DNA from: Enterococcus hulanensis | GTDB taxonomy: Bacteria; Bacillota; Bacilli; Lactobacillales; Enterococcaceae | Assembly (NCBI RefSeq): GCF_005405485.1 | Contig: NZ_BJED01000009.1 | Location: 1-64,000, forward strand | DNA length: 64,000 nt | Direction: 5' to 3' | Part shown: one piece after another, positions 7,512 through 16,048 of the stretch | How positions within the stretch are numbered: the stretch's first letter is position 1 | How the letters are laid out: each line of letters starts with the position of its first letter | Position numbers and translations under genes: made by a program | The notes under the pieces: generated by a model | The model's database searches: none | What the model saw: the letters and a program-made list of their open reading frames with translations, nothing else | What the model was told of the DNA's origin: nothing

Positions 7512-9029
7512 TCAGCGCCGAGACGCCCTCTTCTTCTCTCCCAGATCACTAATCATATCTTGTATCCAGCGTTTGCTTTCTGATGTTAAGAAAGGATCGA
7601 TGACGACGACTGGATAGTCTTCCGGTAAGCCTCGCGAAGAACCGGTCGTGATCAAGCAATCATACTTCGCCAGCTCTCGATATAATTCAGGTATTCCACC
7701 GGATAGCTTTTCAAAATTGACAATCCGAAAGTTGCCATAGATATTATCGGTGATTTGTTTTGCTAAAAAGGTTTCTTCCGTGGGTGATAGATCAGAAAGC
7801 AGCAGGATTTTTAGCATAGGTTCCTGATCTGCCAGCCAATCCAAGCTGTCCACTTCCGTTGTAATCAGCAGGTACATATAGTTCAGGACAAAGTCTTCTT
7901 CCTGATACATCTGAAATTTGTGAACAAATCGTTGGACCAGTATTCTGATCTTTTCTACACCGCTGCGGTAGACCTTAGAAACTTCCTTCAAAAACGCCTC
8001 GCGATTTTTCCTTAAGAAACAAATATATTTACCTTGAGGATCATGCATATAGAAATCATTTGATAAAACGATCGCTAAACTAATTTTGCTATCCCGGCTG
8101 AAACGGTAGCCTAGCATCCTATTATAGTTTTCCACCAATTCATAGTGCTGGTTAAATAGCTGCTGATATTTCGAATTATCAGTCAAAGCAAGTTTGATAT
8201 GAGGCACACTGAAAAGAACCGAATCAGAAAAAGTTAACCAAAGTGCATCACGGAGCACAGCCGGGGTCAACTCCATATCTAATCTCTCATTAACCGCTTG
8301 TGCCAGCGCCTTATACGATTCTCCCTGCGGCAGATTGATTCCTTCAGTCCGTAATTGGTCCTTAGGAAATTCATGGCCTCTTTTTATTCGCCAAAAGCTG
8401 ACGTACATATTATAGACCTGCCTTTTTTGAAAAACGTATTTCTCGTGAATTTGGTTTTCCGTGACAAAATCACTGACATACAGCTCCATGATCTGGTAGT
8501 GCTCTGTCGGTAATTTAGGTAATGTACTCTCGAAGGCACTCTGCCGCTCACTATAAAAATGATAGTAAAAATCACGGACCTCCCCTTCATTTCCTTCAAT
8601 CCGCAATGGACGATAGCACAGCTCCATCCCCGCATCCAACAATGCCTTTTCGATCTTTTTTAAGCAGCGCTGCGTGTTCGATGAACTTAAATATAATTTT
8701 TTGGCTAATCCAGTAATGCTTTCGCACTCTTCATACAAAAGCTCTTCGATAATTTGAAATTCTGGACAGCTATTCAAAAAATCGGCATACAAATTCCCTA
8801 AACTAACTTTTTTATCTACAACTATGTAATAAAGGCCCTTTGTTTTAACGATCTGAAAACTGGGATGCCCTTCATTAATGAGTTCAATATCATTTAATAG
8901 AATCGGCAACGAACAGTTCAACTCACTCATTAATTGATCACTTGACCAGCCTTCGCGACGATAATACAATTTTTCCAGCAATGCCAAACGACGTTTATTC
9001 GTAATACCCAAAACTGATCGAAAGTCCAT
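7512..9029 (-). CDS. Mga/AtxA-like virulence-type transcription regulator
   Basis: A 505-residue protein with the Mga layout: two N-terminal winged-helix domains (about residues 10-70 and 85-150, the second with ESITGLAKKLYLSSSNTQRCLKKIE), central PRD-like helical regions, and a C-terminal EIIB-like alpha/beta domain (KILLLSDLSPTEETFLAKQI). Mga-type proteins are activators of surface or virulence genes and can respond to phosphorylation in the PRD regions. It is monocistronic. The gene at 6611 directly downstream is the nearest candidate target. Confidence 0.8.
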   Translation of the reverse strand: MDFRSVLGITNKRRLALLEKLYYRREGWSSDQLMSELNCSLPILLNDIELINEGHPSFQIVKTKGLYYIVVDKKVSLGNLYADFLNSCPEFQIIEELLYEECESITGLAKKLYLSSSNTQRCLKKIEKALLDAGMELCYRPLRIEGNEGEVRDFYYHFYSERQSAFESTLPKLPTEHYQIMELYVSDFVTENQIHEKYVFQKRQVYNMYVSFWRIKRGHEFPKDQLRTEGINLPQGESYKALAQAVNERLDMELTPAVLRDALWLTFSDSVLFSVPHIKLALTDNSKYQQLFNQHYELVENYNRMLGYRFSRDSKISLAIVLSNDFYMHDPQGKYICFLRKNREAFLKEVSKVYRSGVEKIRILVQRFVHKFQMYQEEDFVLNYMYLLITTEVDSLDWLADQEPMLKILLLSDLSPTEETFLAKQITDNIYGNFRIVNFEKLSGGIPELYRELAKYDCLITTGSSRGLPEDYPVVVIDPFLTSESKRWIQDMISDLGEKKRASRR

Positions 9030-9455
9030 GATCCTTCCTCCCTAAGAATAGTTCAATCTTAACCCCATCTGCCGCTTATTTTTCCTCTTCTAATCCTCTA
9101 TCTCAAGAAAATATTACCACTAAATGATACTGAGTATAAGGATATTTCTTAATTTCACCACAATAATTTGTCCGATCGCAAAAAATGGCTGGATAACTTG
9201 CTTTTTATGGCTAGCTAAATGTGGTTGTTGATAGTTGTCTCCATCAGAATTAGCAGAGAGAAAATTTTTTTGGTTATATTTAAACGAAAATTACTATCTG
9301 GACTATTATAAAAAATGTCGGAGTTGAAAATTTCAGATGATCCGTAGTAACCTCCGCTTGTTTTTGTTGTTTAATCCGTATATTCGTCATTTATTTCATT
9401 GTATTTAGGCATATAAAGGGATGACGCTAACGTTATTTATTTTGTTGATTTTTTG
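9030..9455. other. Intergenic region without a recognised gene
   Basis: About 430 bp of AT-rich DNA between the start of the Mga-like gene and the tRNA promoter. It should contain the regulator's promoter. No convincing ORF, repeat or hairpin was seen. Confidence 0.4.
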
Positions 9456-9484
9456 TTGCAGTCGACGTTATCTTTCGGTATACT
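9456..9484 (+). promoter_or_regulatory. tRNA operon promoter
   Basis: TTGCAG (9456-9461), a 17-nt spacer and TATACT (9479-9484), 18 nt before the first tRNA. Confidence 0.75.
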
Positions 9485-9501
9485 ATTCTTTGTGCTAAGA
9501 A

Positions 9502-9574
9502 GGTTCCGTGGTGTAGGGGTTAACATGCCTGCCTGTCACGCAGGAGATCGCGGGTTCAAATCCCGTCGGAACCG
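9502..9574 (+). tRNA. tRNA-Asp (GTC)
   Basis: A complete cloverleaf: acceptor GGTTCCG/CGGAACC, anticodon stem CCTGC/GCAGG with anticodon GTC at 9535-9537, T-arm GGGTTCAAATCCC, discriminator G. No CCA is encoded. Confidence 0.95.
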
Positions 9575-9585
9575 TTAGTGTTACT

Positions 9586-9675
9586 GGAGGATTACCCAAG
9601 TCCGGCTGAAGGGAACGGTCTTGAAAACCGTCAGGCGGGTAATACCGTGCAAGGGTTCGAATCCCTTATCCTCCT
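9586..9675 (+). tRNA. tRNA-Ser (TGA)
   Basis: Acceptor GGAGGAT/ATCCTCC, loop CTTGAAA with anticodon TGA, and a long variable arm as expected for serine. The base after the acceptor stem (9675) is T, where tRNA-Ser normally has a purine, so the discriminator or end should be checked. It starts 11 nt after tRNA-Asp. Confidence 0.9.
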
Positions 9676-9678
9676 TTT

Positions 9679-9766
9679 GGGGAAGTACTCAAGTGGCTGA
9701 AGAGGCGCCCCTGCTAAGGGTGTAGGTCGAGAAATCGGCGCGAGAGTTCAAATCTCTCCTTCTCCG
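9679..9766 (+). tRNA. tRNA-Ser (GCT)
   Basis: Acceptor GGGGAAG/CTTCTCC with one G-T pair, loop CTGCTAA with anticodon GCT, a long variable arm and discriminator G. It is only 3 nt after the previous tRNA. Confidence 0.92.
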
Positions 9767-9775
9767 TAAATGATT

Positions 9776-9806
9776 GACTGATGGAAATAATCCATCAGTC
9801 TTTTTT
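9776..9806 (+). terminator. tRNA operon terminator
   Basis: A 10-bp stem GACTGATGGA / TCCATCAGTC followed by a T run. Confidence 0.85.
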
Positions 9807-9890
9807 GTTTGCTTGGTAAGCCAAGCATCTTAGCTAGAAAAATAACCGCTTAGTGGTAAAATCAGAGCAATCAATGGAAGGTGTGGTTTT

Positions 9891-10664
9891 ATGAAAAAAG
9901 AATCGTTCAATTATCCATATATATTTGATGATGATGCTCTAATTTCTGCAAGCGGCTGGCTGAAAATTCTTGGCGCGAATATTCTGGCTTTTATCCTGCT
10001 TTCCACCAGCCTATTGCAAGCTATTCCTATTTTCGGAAGCCCTAGTCTCAGTCATTATTATCACCCGACTTTTTTTGAAGCTATCCAAATTGCTTCTCCG
10101 GGAATACTTTTTTTAATCATAAATTTTTTAGGTTTTTATTGGGGGACCAATGGGAATTGGCGCAGAATTTTTCGGCCGTTAAAAGGTAAAGCTTGGCTGT
10201 GGATCGTACTCTTTATTTTTTTGACATGGATTGTTGGATCAATTACCGGCGGTTTGGCCTCGCATTTTTTTGGCAGCGAAACCAATCCGCAAGATGTGCT
10301 TTCCGCTTCACATAGCGGAGCTTGGACAGCCTTTTGGCTGGTTCGTTTAGAGAATGTCTTTCAGCTTTTAGGGGAAGAATTTCTCGCCTTAATGCCCTTT
10401 TTAGCTTTTGCTCAGCTGGGGTATCACTGGGGTTGGTCAAAGAAGCGCGCATTATTATTCGGCTTGGTAGTTTCTTCGGTGATTTTTGGTTTGTATCATA
10501 TTTCTACCTACGGCTATAATGTCGGTTATGCGATTTTAGGTCTAACTTTTACTCGGATAGCCATGACCATGGCTTATATGAAAACAAAATCGATCTGGGC
10601 TAGTTATGCGGTTCATTTTACTTTTGATTTTCTGTCGTTTTTAATTAGCTTTTTACTTGTTTAA
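9891..10664 (+). CDS. CPBP family intramembrane protease-like protein
   Basis: A 257-residue protein with about seven membrane helices. CPBP (Abi/CAAX-like) motifs are present: GEEFLALMPFL (residues about 160-170), FGLYHIST, and HFTFDF near the end. The first motif has the catalytic EE pair but lacks the usual Arg of EExxxR. Bacterial relatives act in bacteriocin self-immunity or as membrane proteases; the exact substrate is unknown. It is a single gene followed by its own terminator. Confidence 0.78.
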   Translation: MKKESFNYPYIFDDDALISASGWLKILGANILAFILLSTSLLQAIPIFGSPSLSHYYHPTFFEAIQIASPGILFLIINFLGFYWGTNGNWRRIFRPLKGKAWLWIVLFIFLTWIVGSITGGLASHFFGSETNPQDVLSASHSGAWTAFWLVRLENVFQLLGEEFLALMPFLAFAQLGYHWGWSKKRALLFGLVVSSVIFGLYHISTYGYNVGYAILGLTFTRIAMTMAYMKTKSIWASYAVHFTFDFLSFLISFLLV

Positions 10665-10712
10665 TGCCTTGTCCATCAAGAAAATAATGATCGTACTAGT
10701 CTCTGTTGGTAG

Positions 10713-10742
10713 CTGCCTGCTTTTTAGCAGGCAGTTATTTTG
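10713..10742 (+). terminator. Intrinsic terminator
   Basis: A 9-bp stem CTGCCTGCT / AGCAGGCAG with a T-rich tail, after the CPBP gene. Confidence 0.75.
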
Positions 10743-10867
10743 TAGTTAATTATCTTTCACATATTTTCAAAAGGATATATATGTAACTGATCCTAGTTAT
10801 ATATTTACTAAAATGTACGGGACTATCATGTTATAATGGCTGTAGTCACCAATGGAGGAAAAACATC

Positions 10868-11242
10868 ATGCAGAAAACTGACATTCAGGCTTTTTATCCG
10901 AATTATTCGCCAGCAGAAAAGCAAAAGCTGACAGAATTGCAGGCACTGATTCATGAGGTCGCTGACGAATCTGCTATCGAAATTCTCGAAAGCGCGAAAT
11001 GGGGACAGCTTTCGTTTGAAGCACTGAAGGGAACACCAATCAGAATCGATAAGTTTTCTGACAGTCAGATTGGTTTTTTCGTACATTGTCAAACCAACTT
11101 GATCGAAACTTGGCGCTCATTGTTTTCCGATACTTTGAGCTTTTCAAAAAATCGAGCGATCCTTCTTGATCTCGATCAGCCGTTGCCCGAAGAGGTACTA
11201 AAGATCTGTATTGATCAAGCCTTCAACTATCATTTGAAGTAA
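10868..11242 (+). CDS. DUF1801 (YdhG-like) protein
   Basis: A 124-residue soluble protein with the DUF1801 pattern: an N-terminal helix-rich segment, ESAKWGQLSF in place of the usual E.xKWG.P.f motif, and the IGFFVHCQ strand. The fold is related to the frataxin/YdhG group; no enzymatic activity is established. A GGAGG site precedes ATG 10868. It is a single gene. Confidence 0.75.
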   Translation: MQKTDIQAFYPNYSPAEKQKLTELQALIHEVADESAIEILESAKWGQLSFEALKGTPIRIDKFSDSQIGFFVHCQTNLIETWRSLFSDTLSFSKNRAILLDLDQPLPEEVLKICIDQAFNYHLK

Positions 11243-11318
11243 TCAGATTTTTAATTCATGAGCATTCAGCAGCGCTCTTTTTACTATAGTCAACTCAGAA
11301 AGCAAGGAGTGGAACCAA

Positions 11319-11450
11319 ATGCAGCAGCTATTAACGTTATTCGATTCTCTTCCGAAAATAGGGATTATCCTTCTTATTTTATTCAGCGTTTTAATCACCT
11401 TAGGAATCGTAATATTGATTTTTTCATTGTCAAAGGCGATGAAGAAGTAA
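11319..11450 (+). CDS. Small single-pass membrane peptide
   Basis: A 43-residue peptide. AAGGAGTGG (11304-11312) lies 6 nt before ATG 11319. A polar start is followed by one long hydrophobic helix (IGIILLILFSVLITLGIVIL) and ends in a positive tail SKAMKK. It ends 3 nt before a strong bidirectional terminator, which supports it being expressed. No family recognised. A longer overlapping frame (11258-11497) runs through the terminator and was rejected. Confidence 0.6.
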   Translation: MQQLLTLFDSLPKIGIILLILFSVLITLGIVILIFSLSKAMKK

Positions 11451-11453
11451 ACA

Positions 11454-11491
11454 AAAACGCCCTGATTGCATTTTCGCAATCAGGGCGTTTT
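11454..11491. terminator. Bidirectional terminator
   Basis: A perfect 16-bp stem (11454-11469 with 11476-11491, core CGCCCTGATTGC) between the small membrane peptide (+) and efp (-). Confidence 0.9.
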
Positions 11492-11497
11492 CCTTGA

Positions 11498-12061
11498 TTA
11501 TTTATTCGCGCGTTTTTGGTACGTACCTTCTTGTGTATTGATTTCCAGCATTTCGCCTTCTTCAATAAAGTCAGGAACGTTTACGACTAGTCCGGTTTCC
11601 ATTGTTGCTGGTTTACCAGAACCTGTCACAGTAGCACCTTTAATTGATGGTTGTGTTTCAGCAACTTTTAGGACAACTGTTGTCGGAGGTGTTAATCCGA
11701 TCACTTCGTCGCCGTAAAACTGAATTTTAACTTCCATATTTTCAAGGATGTATTTCATTTCTGCTTCGATCGTTGAAACTGGGATTTCATATTGTTCGTA
11801 AGTTTCAAGATCCATGAAGATTGCAACATCATCTTGGCTGTATAAGTATTGAACAGCTTTTGTTTCCATCATCGCTTTTTCGAATTTTTCTTCTGGGCGG
11901 AAAGTTGTATCATACGTTGAACCTGTACGCACGTCGCGTAATTTCATCCGCATAACCGTATTTCCTTTACCTGGTTTGTGGTGGCTGGCTTCTAAAACTT
12001 TGATCAATTTTCCGTCTTGAATGAAAGTCATACCTGCACGTAAATCGCTTGCTGAAATCAT
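11498..12061 (-). CDS. efp: Elongation factor P
   Basis: A 187-residue, full-length EF-P with three domains (KOW-like N-terminus, two OB domains). EF-P enters the ribosomal E site and relieves stalling on polyproline. The modification loop reads KPGKG at residues 29-33 with Lys32 at the tip. Single gene on the minus strand with a 140-bp upstream gap; AGGAG precedes ATG 12061. Confidence 0.96.
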   Translation of the reverse strand: MISASDLRAGMTFIQDGKLIKVLEASHHKPGKGNTVMRMKLRDVRTGSTYDTTFRPEEKFEKAMMETKAVQYLYSQDDVAIFMDLETYEQYEIPVSTIEAEMKYILENMEVKIQFYGDEVIGLTPPTTVVLKVAETQPSIKGATVTGSGKPATMETGLVVNVPDFIEEGEMLEINTQEGTYQKRANK

Positions 12062-12201
12062 TAATAAGCACTCCTCTTCTTATTTTATACGTTCGAATTC
12101 TGCTGCGTGAACATTCGTCCATGCATGATTCTACTATAAAATGAACCTTTATTATTGTAGCAAATAACCCCTATACTTACTAGGGAAAATTATTTCTCAC
12201 T

Positions 12202-12867
12202 TTATTTTACTTCTTGCACACGGAAGAATTTTAGCTTGGGTAATTGATTCAGGGTCATCTCTAACGAAGGCCCCATCAATAATAATACGATCAGCGTCCC
12301 CCAGCCAATGTGTCCGCCTAATAAGAAACCGGTCAAAAAAATCGCGGCATCCAAGATGATCCGAGCGACCTTTACTGAGCTTTTTAATACCCGTTTCAAT
12401 AAGATCATCAAGGATTCATAAGCGGCCGAGCCTGCATCGGCTAATAGATAGATACCTGTCCCAAAGCCAAAAACGATCGAACCCGCAATGATGGATAAGT
12501 AACCCATACCGCTAGGAATCGTATGCAGAATTCCCGCCCAATCTAGGATGTTCAGACAAAAGCCCAAGCCAAAGCTGTTGATCAGGCTGCCGATCCCAAT
12601 CATCTTTCGGTCATAGAAAAAGATGATGATCAGTATGATCCCGTTAAACAGCATACTCACCGTACCAAACTTCAGCGGCACATGCTGCAGGATACCTAAG
12701 ACTAAGGTACTGATTGCATCTGCCCCCAGTCCGCTGACAACGATCAAACGAACACCGACAGCGGCGATAAAGGTGCCCATGATGGCAAAAAATAGTTGCT
12801 TTGCTATATTCGGTTTGATAACTTGGTCCTCACTTTCAAAAGCTGTTTTAGCGCATAAATTAGGCAT
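12202..12867 (-). CDS. YczE/YitT-type membrane protein
   Basis: A polytopic protein of about 221 residues with five or six membrane helices and the family blocks GLGADAISTL and GSAAYESLMILL. Members are uncharacterised integral membrane proteins. Start uncertain: a TTG at 12870 and ATG at 12867 both lie inside a 17-bp hairpin and lack a visible ribosome binding site, so translation may start further in. Located 36 bp downstream of the HD-domain gene on the same strand. Confidence 0.75.
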   Translation of the reverse strand: MPNLCAKTAFESEDQVIKPNIAKQLFFAIMGTFIAAVGVRLIVVSGLGADAISTLVLGILQHVPLKFGTVSMLFNGIILIIIFFYDRKMIGIGSLINSFGLGFCLNILDWAGILHTIPSGMGYLSIIAGSIVFGFGTGIYLLADAGSAAYESLMILLKRVLKSSVKVARIILDAAIFLTGFLLGGHIGWGTLIVLLLMGPSLEMTLNQLPKLKFFRVQEVK

Positions 12868-12893
12868 CAAACAATAATTGTTTGATGCCTAAT
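12859..12893. terminator. Near-perfect 35-nt palindrome over a start codon
   Basis: 17-nt arms 12859-12875 and 12877-12893 are perfectly complementary around one central base. It lies between the HD gene and the membrane protein gene and covers the latter's start codons. The T run is weak, so it may be an attenuator or translation-blocking hairpin rather than a plain terminator. Confidence 0.6.
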
Positions 12894-12903
12894 ATGGATT
12901 CTA

Positions 12904-13401
12904 TTAACTCCATTCTTTCTTTAAGCGTGCTTTGTAGGAATTGAATCTATCTACTAAAGGCACGGCGGCTTCTTTAATGGCGCAATATTTGTCGACCATT
13001 GTTACGATGTAGCCTTCCTTATATTTCGGTGGTGTGATCGTTGCACCCCACATATGTTTGATAATAATATCACGTTCAAGGTCAGACAAATCGGTGATCT
13101 TCTCCGCATTCTTCACAGCGATCCGTGGATGCATATAAGCATGTGAGCCTTCATCGAACTTCGTTGTCCGCCAGTCATAGTAAAACAAGTCATGCAGCAG
13201 GCCTGCGCGAGCAGTCGCTCTGGCATCGCCGTTAAATTGTTTTGCTAATTTGTAGCTATTATAAGAAACACTGATAGAGTGTTCCAATCGTGTTGAATTC
13301 ATATGCTGAGTGTAATTTGCTAATCTTTGTACTTCGTCGGTAGCTAATAAATCTTCAATATAAGAAACGTATTCTTCATCGTCACGCCAATTTTCTGCCA
13401 T
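12904..13401 (-). CDS. HD-domain phosphohydrolase
   Basis: A 165-residue protein with HD metal-site residues His41 (LEHS), His70-Asp71 (LLHD) and a downstream Asp in MVDKY. HD proteins of this size hydrolyse phosphates, often from nucleotides; the substrate is unknown. A -10 TATAAT (13437-13442 on the minus strand) lies 35 bp before ATG 13401. Likely first gene of a two-gene transcript with the membrane protein downstream. Confidence 0.82.
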   Translation of the reverse strand: MAENWRDDEEYVSYIEDLLATDEVQRLANYTQHMNSTRLEHSISVSYNSYKLAKQFNGDARATARAGLLHDLFYYDWRTTKFDEGSHAYMHPRIAVKNAEKITDLSDLERDIIIKHMWGATITPPKYKEGYIVTMVDKYCAIKEAAVPLVDRFNSYKARLKKEWS

Positions 13402-13436
13402 GGATAGAAAGCCCCTTTTCTCTGTTTCTGTCGCCC

Positions 13437-13442
13437 ATTATA
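13437..13442 (-). promoter_or_regulatory. Promoter -10 of the HD gene
   Basis: Consensus TATAAT on the minus strand. A weak -35 (TATTCA) sits 17 nt upstream. Confidence 0.45.
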
Positions 13443-13531
13443 ACACGCATTCAAAGTGGTGAATAGGCTTCCAAGGTCTTTGTGAATAAAGTTTAACAGT
13501 TCCTTAATAACAGTTACCAAATTGTGAATTT

Positions 13532-14293
13532 TTACTTAAATAAGTGGAACATTAAGATGCCGGCCGCGATCGCAACGTTTAACGACTCAGCTTGACCCTT
13601 GATCGTAATGTACAAATTCTGATCCGTCAGCGCTAATAACTCCGGCGACATGCCTTGTCCTTCATTCCCCATGACTAGGGCAAAATCAGTCATTTTCTCC
13701 ACAGCTAGATAATCCTTCGCCTCTTTATCAAGTGCTGTACCTAAAACTGGGCTGCCGGCTTGTTGGAATTGCGGAATGATCTCTGCCAGCTCGCCATGTT
13801 GGACAGATAGATGGTAAAGGCTGCCCTGTGTACTGCGCAAGGTTTTTGGATTATACAGATCAGCACTCCCTTGTCCTAAGATGACACCGGAAAAACCAGC
13901 CGCATCCGCAGTCCGGATCATCGTACCGACATTGCCGGGGTCCTGCACATTATCTAATAATAGCCAAGCACCGGAAAAATCACGGCTCTCCTCCTGCGGC
14001 ATCTCCGCCACAGCAATCATCCCCTGTGGCGTCGGCTGACTGGCTAAAGCCTTCAAGATCTCGTCAGAAACTAGATAGTAATCCGTTAGGTTCGCTTCGA
14101 TCCATTCGGACCATTCGTTCAAGCCCCGCTGGCTGATAAATACTTCCTTTAAGACGACACTCGCGGCTTTGGCTTCTTGGATCAAATGAAAGCCTTCCAA
14201 TAAATAGCTTTGAGTTTGCTGGCGGTATTTTTTCTGCTGCAGCTTTTTGGTTTCTTTGATCAATGTATTTTTACTCGATTGAATCTCTTTCAA
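13532..14293 (-). CDS. TrmH/SpoU family RNA 2'-O-methyltransferase
   Basis: A 253-residue enzyme with an N-terminal substrate-binding domain and a SPOUT knot: DNVQDPGNVGTMIRTADAAGF (motif 1), VMGNEGQGMS (motif 2) and ESLNVAIAAGILMF (motif 3, AdoMet). Probably methylates 23S rRNA or tRNA (YsgA-like). It is divergent from acyP. A -10 TATAAT (14351-14356, minus) lies about 60 bp upstream. Confidence 0.88.
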   Translation of the reverse strand: MKEIQSSKNTLIKETKKLQQKKYRQQTQSYLLEGFHLIQEAKAASVVLKEVFISQRGLNEWSEWIEANLTDYYLVSDEILKALASQPTPQGMIAVAEMPQEESRDFSGAWLLLDNVQDPGNVGTMIRTADAAGFSGVILGQGSADLYNPKTLRSTQGSLYHLSVQHGELAEIIPQFQQAGSPVLGTALDKEAKDYLAVEKMTDFALVMGNEGQGMSPELLALTDQNLYITIKGQAESLNVAIAAGILMFHLFK

Positions 14294-14427
14294 GATGTTT
14301 GCCTCACTTAATTTAGATATTATTTTTTCTCTGAGTTAGCTCCGACTGTTATTATAGCACGCGAATTCTTGTCTCAACCAGCAAAAATCGTTATCATGGA
14401 TATAAGAAATAATTAGGAGGTTTTCTT

Positions 14428-14700
14428 ATGAAGATGCATATAAATGTTACTGGACGTGTTCAAGGCGTCGGCTTCCGCTATACCACGTATCAAATGGCCG
14501 TCGAGATCGGGCTGACTGGTACGGTGAAGAATGAAGACGATGGCAGTGTGACCATCGAAGCCGTTGGTACCAAAGAACAAATCACCGAATTTCTAGGAAA
14601 AGTCAAACAGCCGCAAAATCCCTTTGCCAAAGTTTCGCATATTGAACAATACGAAGACCCTGCCATTAAAGACTATGATAAGTTCAATGTCGTCTATTAA
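14428..14700 (+). CDS. acyP: Acylphosphatase
   Basis: A 90-residue full-length acylphosphatase that hydrolyses acyl phosphates. The motif GRVQGVGFRY gives catalytic Arg17, and Asn35 is the second catalytic residue. GGAGG precedes ATG 14428. Located between the divergent methyltransferase gene and yidC; in many Firmicutes this trio is conserved. Confidence 0.93.
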   Translation: MKMHINVTGRVQGVGFRYTTYQMAVEIGLTGTVKNEDDGSVTIEAVGTKEQITEFLGKVKQPQNPFAKVSHIEQYEDPAIKDYDKFNVVY

Positions 14701-14737
14701 AAAATTGACAAGGTTCCCTTACTTTTCTCGAATTAGA

Positions 14738-14766
14738 TTGAAAAGCCTTGTGTTATCTAGTATAGT
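14738..14766 (+). promoter_or_regulatory. yidC promoter
   Basis: TTGAAA (14738-14743), a 17-nt spacer and TATAGT (14761-14766). Confidence 0.65.
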
Positions 14767-14805
14767 ATTTCCTGTATAAATTTTTATTAGCAGAGGAAGA
14801 AATAA

Positions 14806-15744
14806 ATGACAAAATTTAAAAATTGGCTTTTGGGCTCCGGCCTTTTGGGTGTTCTTTTACTCCTTTCGGGTTGTGTACGAATGGATAAGGATGGGACCCC
14901 TGATACGTCCGGTCTAGTCTATCGCATGCTGGTTGTTCCACTAGAGAACTTTCTTAACTGGATGGTTAACAATTTCAACTGGTCTTACGGTTTAGCGATC
15001 ATCGTTTTGACGATCATTGTCCGTTTGGTCATTATGCCTTTGGGAATCAACCAATCGAAGAAATCTTTGATTCAATCAGAAAAAATGCAATCGATCAAAC
15101 CGCAAATCGATGCGGCGCAAGAAAAAGTAAAACAAGCATCTACACAAGAAGAACAAATGGAAGCACAGCGTGAAATGCAGGCAGTCTACAAAGAAAACAA
15201 TGTCAGCATGATGGGCGGCATGGGTTGTTTACCGTTACTGATCCAGATGCCGATCTTCTCCGCACTGTATTACACGGCTCGTTTTTCAGAAGGTATCCAG
15301 CATTCGACATTCATAGGCATAGACTTGGCGAAACCAAGCTATATCTTAGTAGTCGTCGTAGGTGTCGCTTACCTGCTGCAAGGATACATCTCATTAATCG
15401 GTGTGCCAGAAGAACAGAAGAAAACAATGCGCAGTATGATGATCGCCTCTCCATTGATGATCGTCTTCATGTCATTCACTTCGCCTGCCGGAGTGGCGCT
15501 TTACTGGGTAGTCGGTGGTATCTTCAGCTGTCTTCAAACCTTTATCACTAACGTCTTGATGCGTCCTCGTATCAAAGCGCAGATTCAAGAGGAATTAAAG
15601 AAAAATCCGCCAAAACAAGTGGTCACAAAACCAATCAAAAAAGCGGAACCGATCCAACCGAAACAAGTCAATCAACCAAAGAATAAAAACAAGAACAACA
15701 ATACTGGCAACGGACGTAATGCCGGTAAACAAAAACGGAAATAA
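14806..15744 (+). CDS. yidC: YidC/Oxa1 membrane protein insertase
   Basis: A 312-residue insertase made as a lipoprotein (lipobox LSGC, Cys23). The Oxa1 core (about residues 60-265) has five membrane helices and the GCLPLLIQMPIF block. The tail is long, basic and Asn/Lys/Gln-rich, as in the YidC2 type that contacts ribosomes. It inserts membrane proteins with or without SecYEG. No complete terminator follows; an IS remnant begins within 40 bp. Confidence 0.93.
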   Translation: MTKFKNWLLGSGLLGVLLLLSGCVRMDKDGTPDTSGLVYRMLVVPLENFLNWMVNNFNWSYGLAIIVLTIIVRLVIMPLGINQSKKSLIQSEKMQSIKPQIDAAQEKVKQASTQEEQMEAQREMQAVYKENNVSMMGGMGCLPLLIQMPIFSALYYTARFSEGIQHSTFIGIDLAKPSYILVVVVGVAYLLQGYISLIGVPEEQKKTMRSMMIASPLMIVFMSFTSPAGVALYWVVGGIFSCLQTFITNVLMRPRIKAQIQEELKKNPPKQVVTKPIKKAEPIQPKQVNQPKNKNKNNNTGNGRNAGKQKRK

Positions 15745-15856
15745 TAAAAAAGCTGTTTGCAACGATTGGAACTGACCCAGTAAACTGAAACAAAATAAAA
15801 AAGCATCTCTAGTTGAATTCACGTTAAAATGAATTTAATATGGAGGTGTTTTTTAT

Positions 15857-16048
15857 ATGGAAACTAGAGTTGCTTACCCAATTGAAATTAAGAAAAAAGC
15901 TATTCAACGTGTCTGTGTGGAAAATAAATTTAGATATGGCTACCGATCACCAGAGGTATCATTATCACTCCAAATTTCATCGCAACACGTTAGCAAGACG
16001 CGTAAGCTACAACTAATGATCGCTTTGTTCCTCAGGTCATCGCGTTAG
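15857..16048 (+). pseudogene. IS3-family transposase remnant
   Basis: 63 codons. The first 17 residues (METRVAYPIEIKKKAIQ) match the start of enterococcal IS3-type OrfA, then the frame jumps to CVENKFRYGYRS, which resembles the middle of OrfB (YGYRR). This is what an internal deletion between orfA and orfB leaves behind. Possible left end near 15770 (AACTGACCCAGTAAA). Not functional. Confidence 0.55.

Noticed and set aside
11258-11497. 79-codon plus ORF
   Set aside because: Overlaps the better-supported 43-residue membrane peptide in another frame and reads through the 16-bp terminator.
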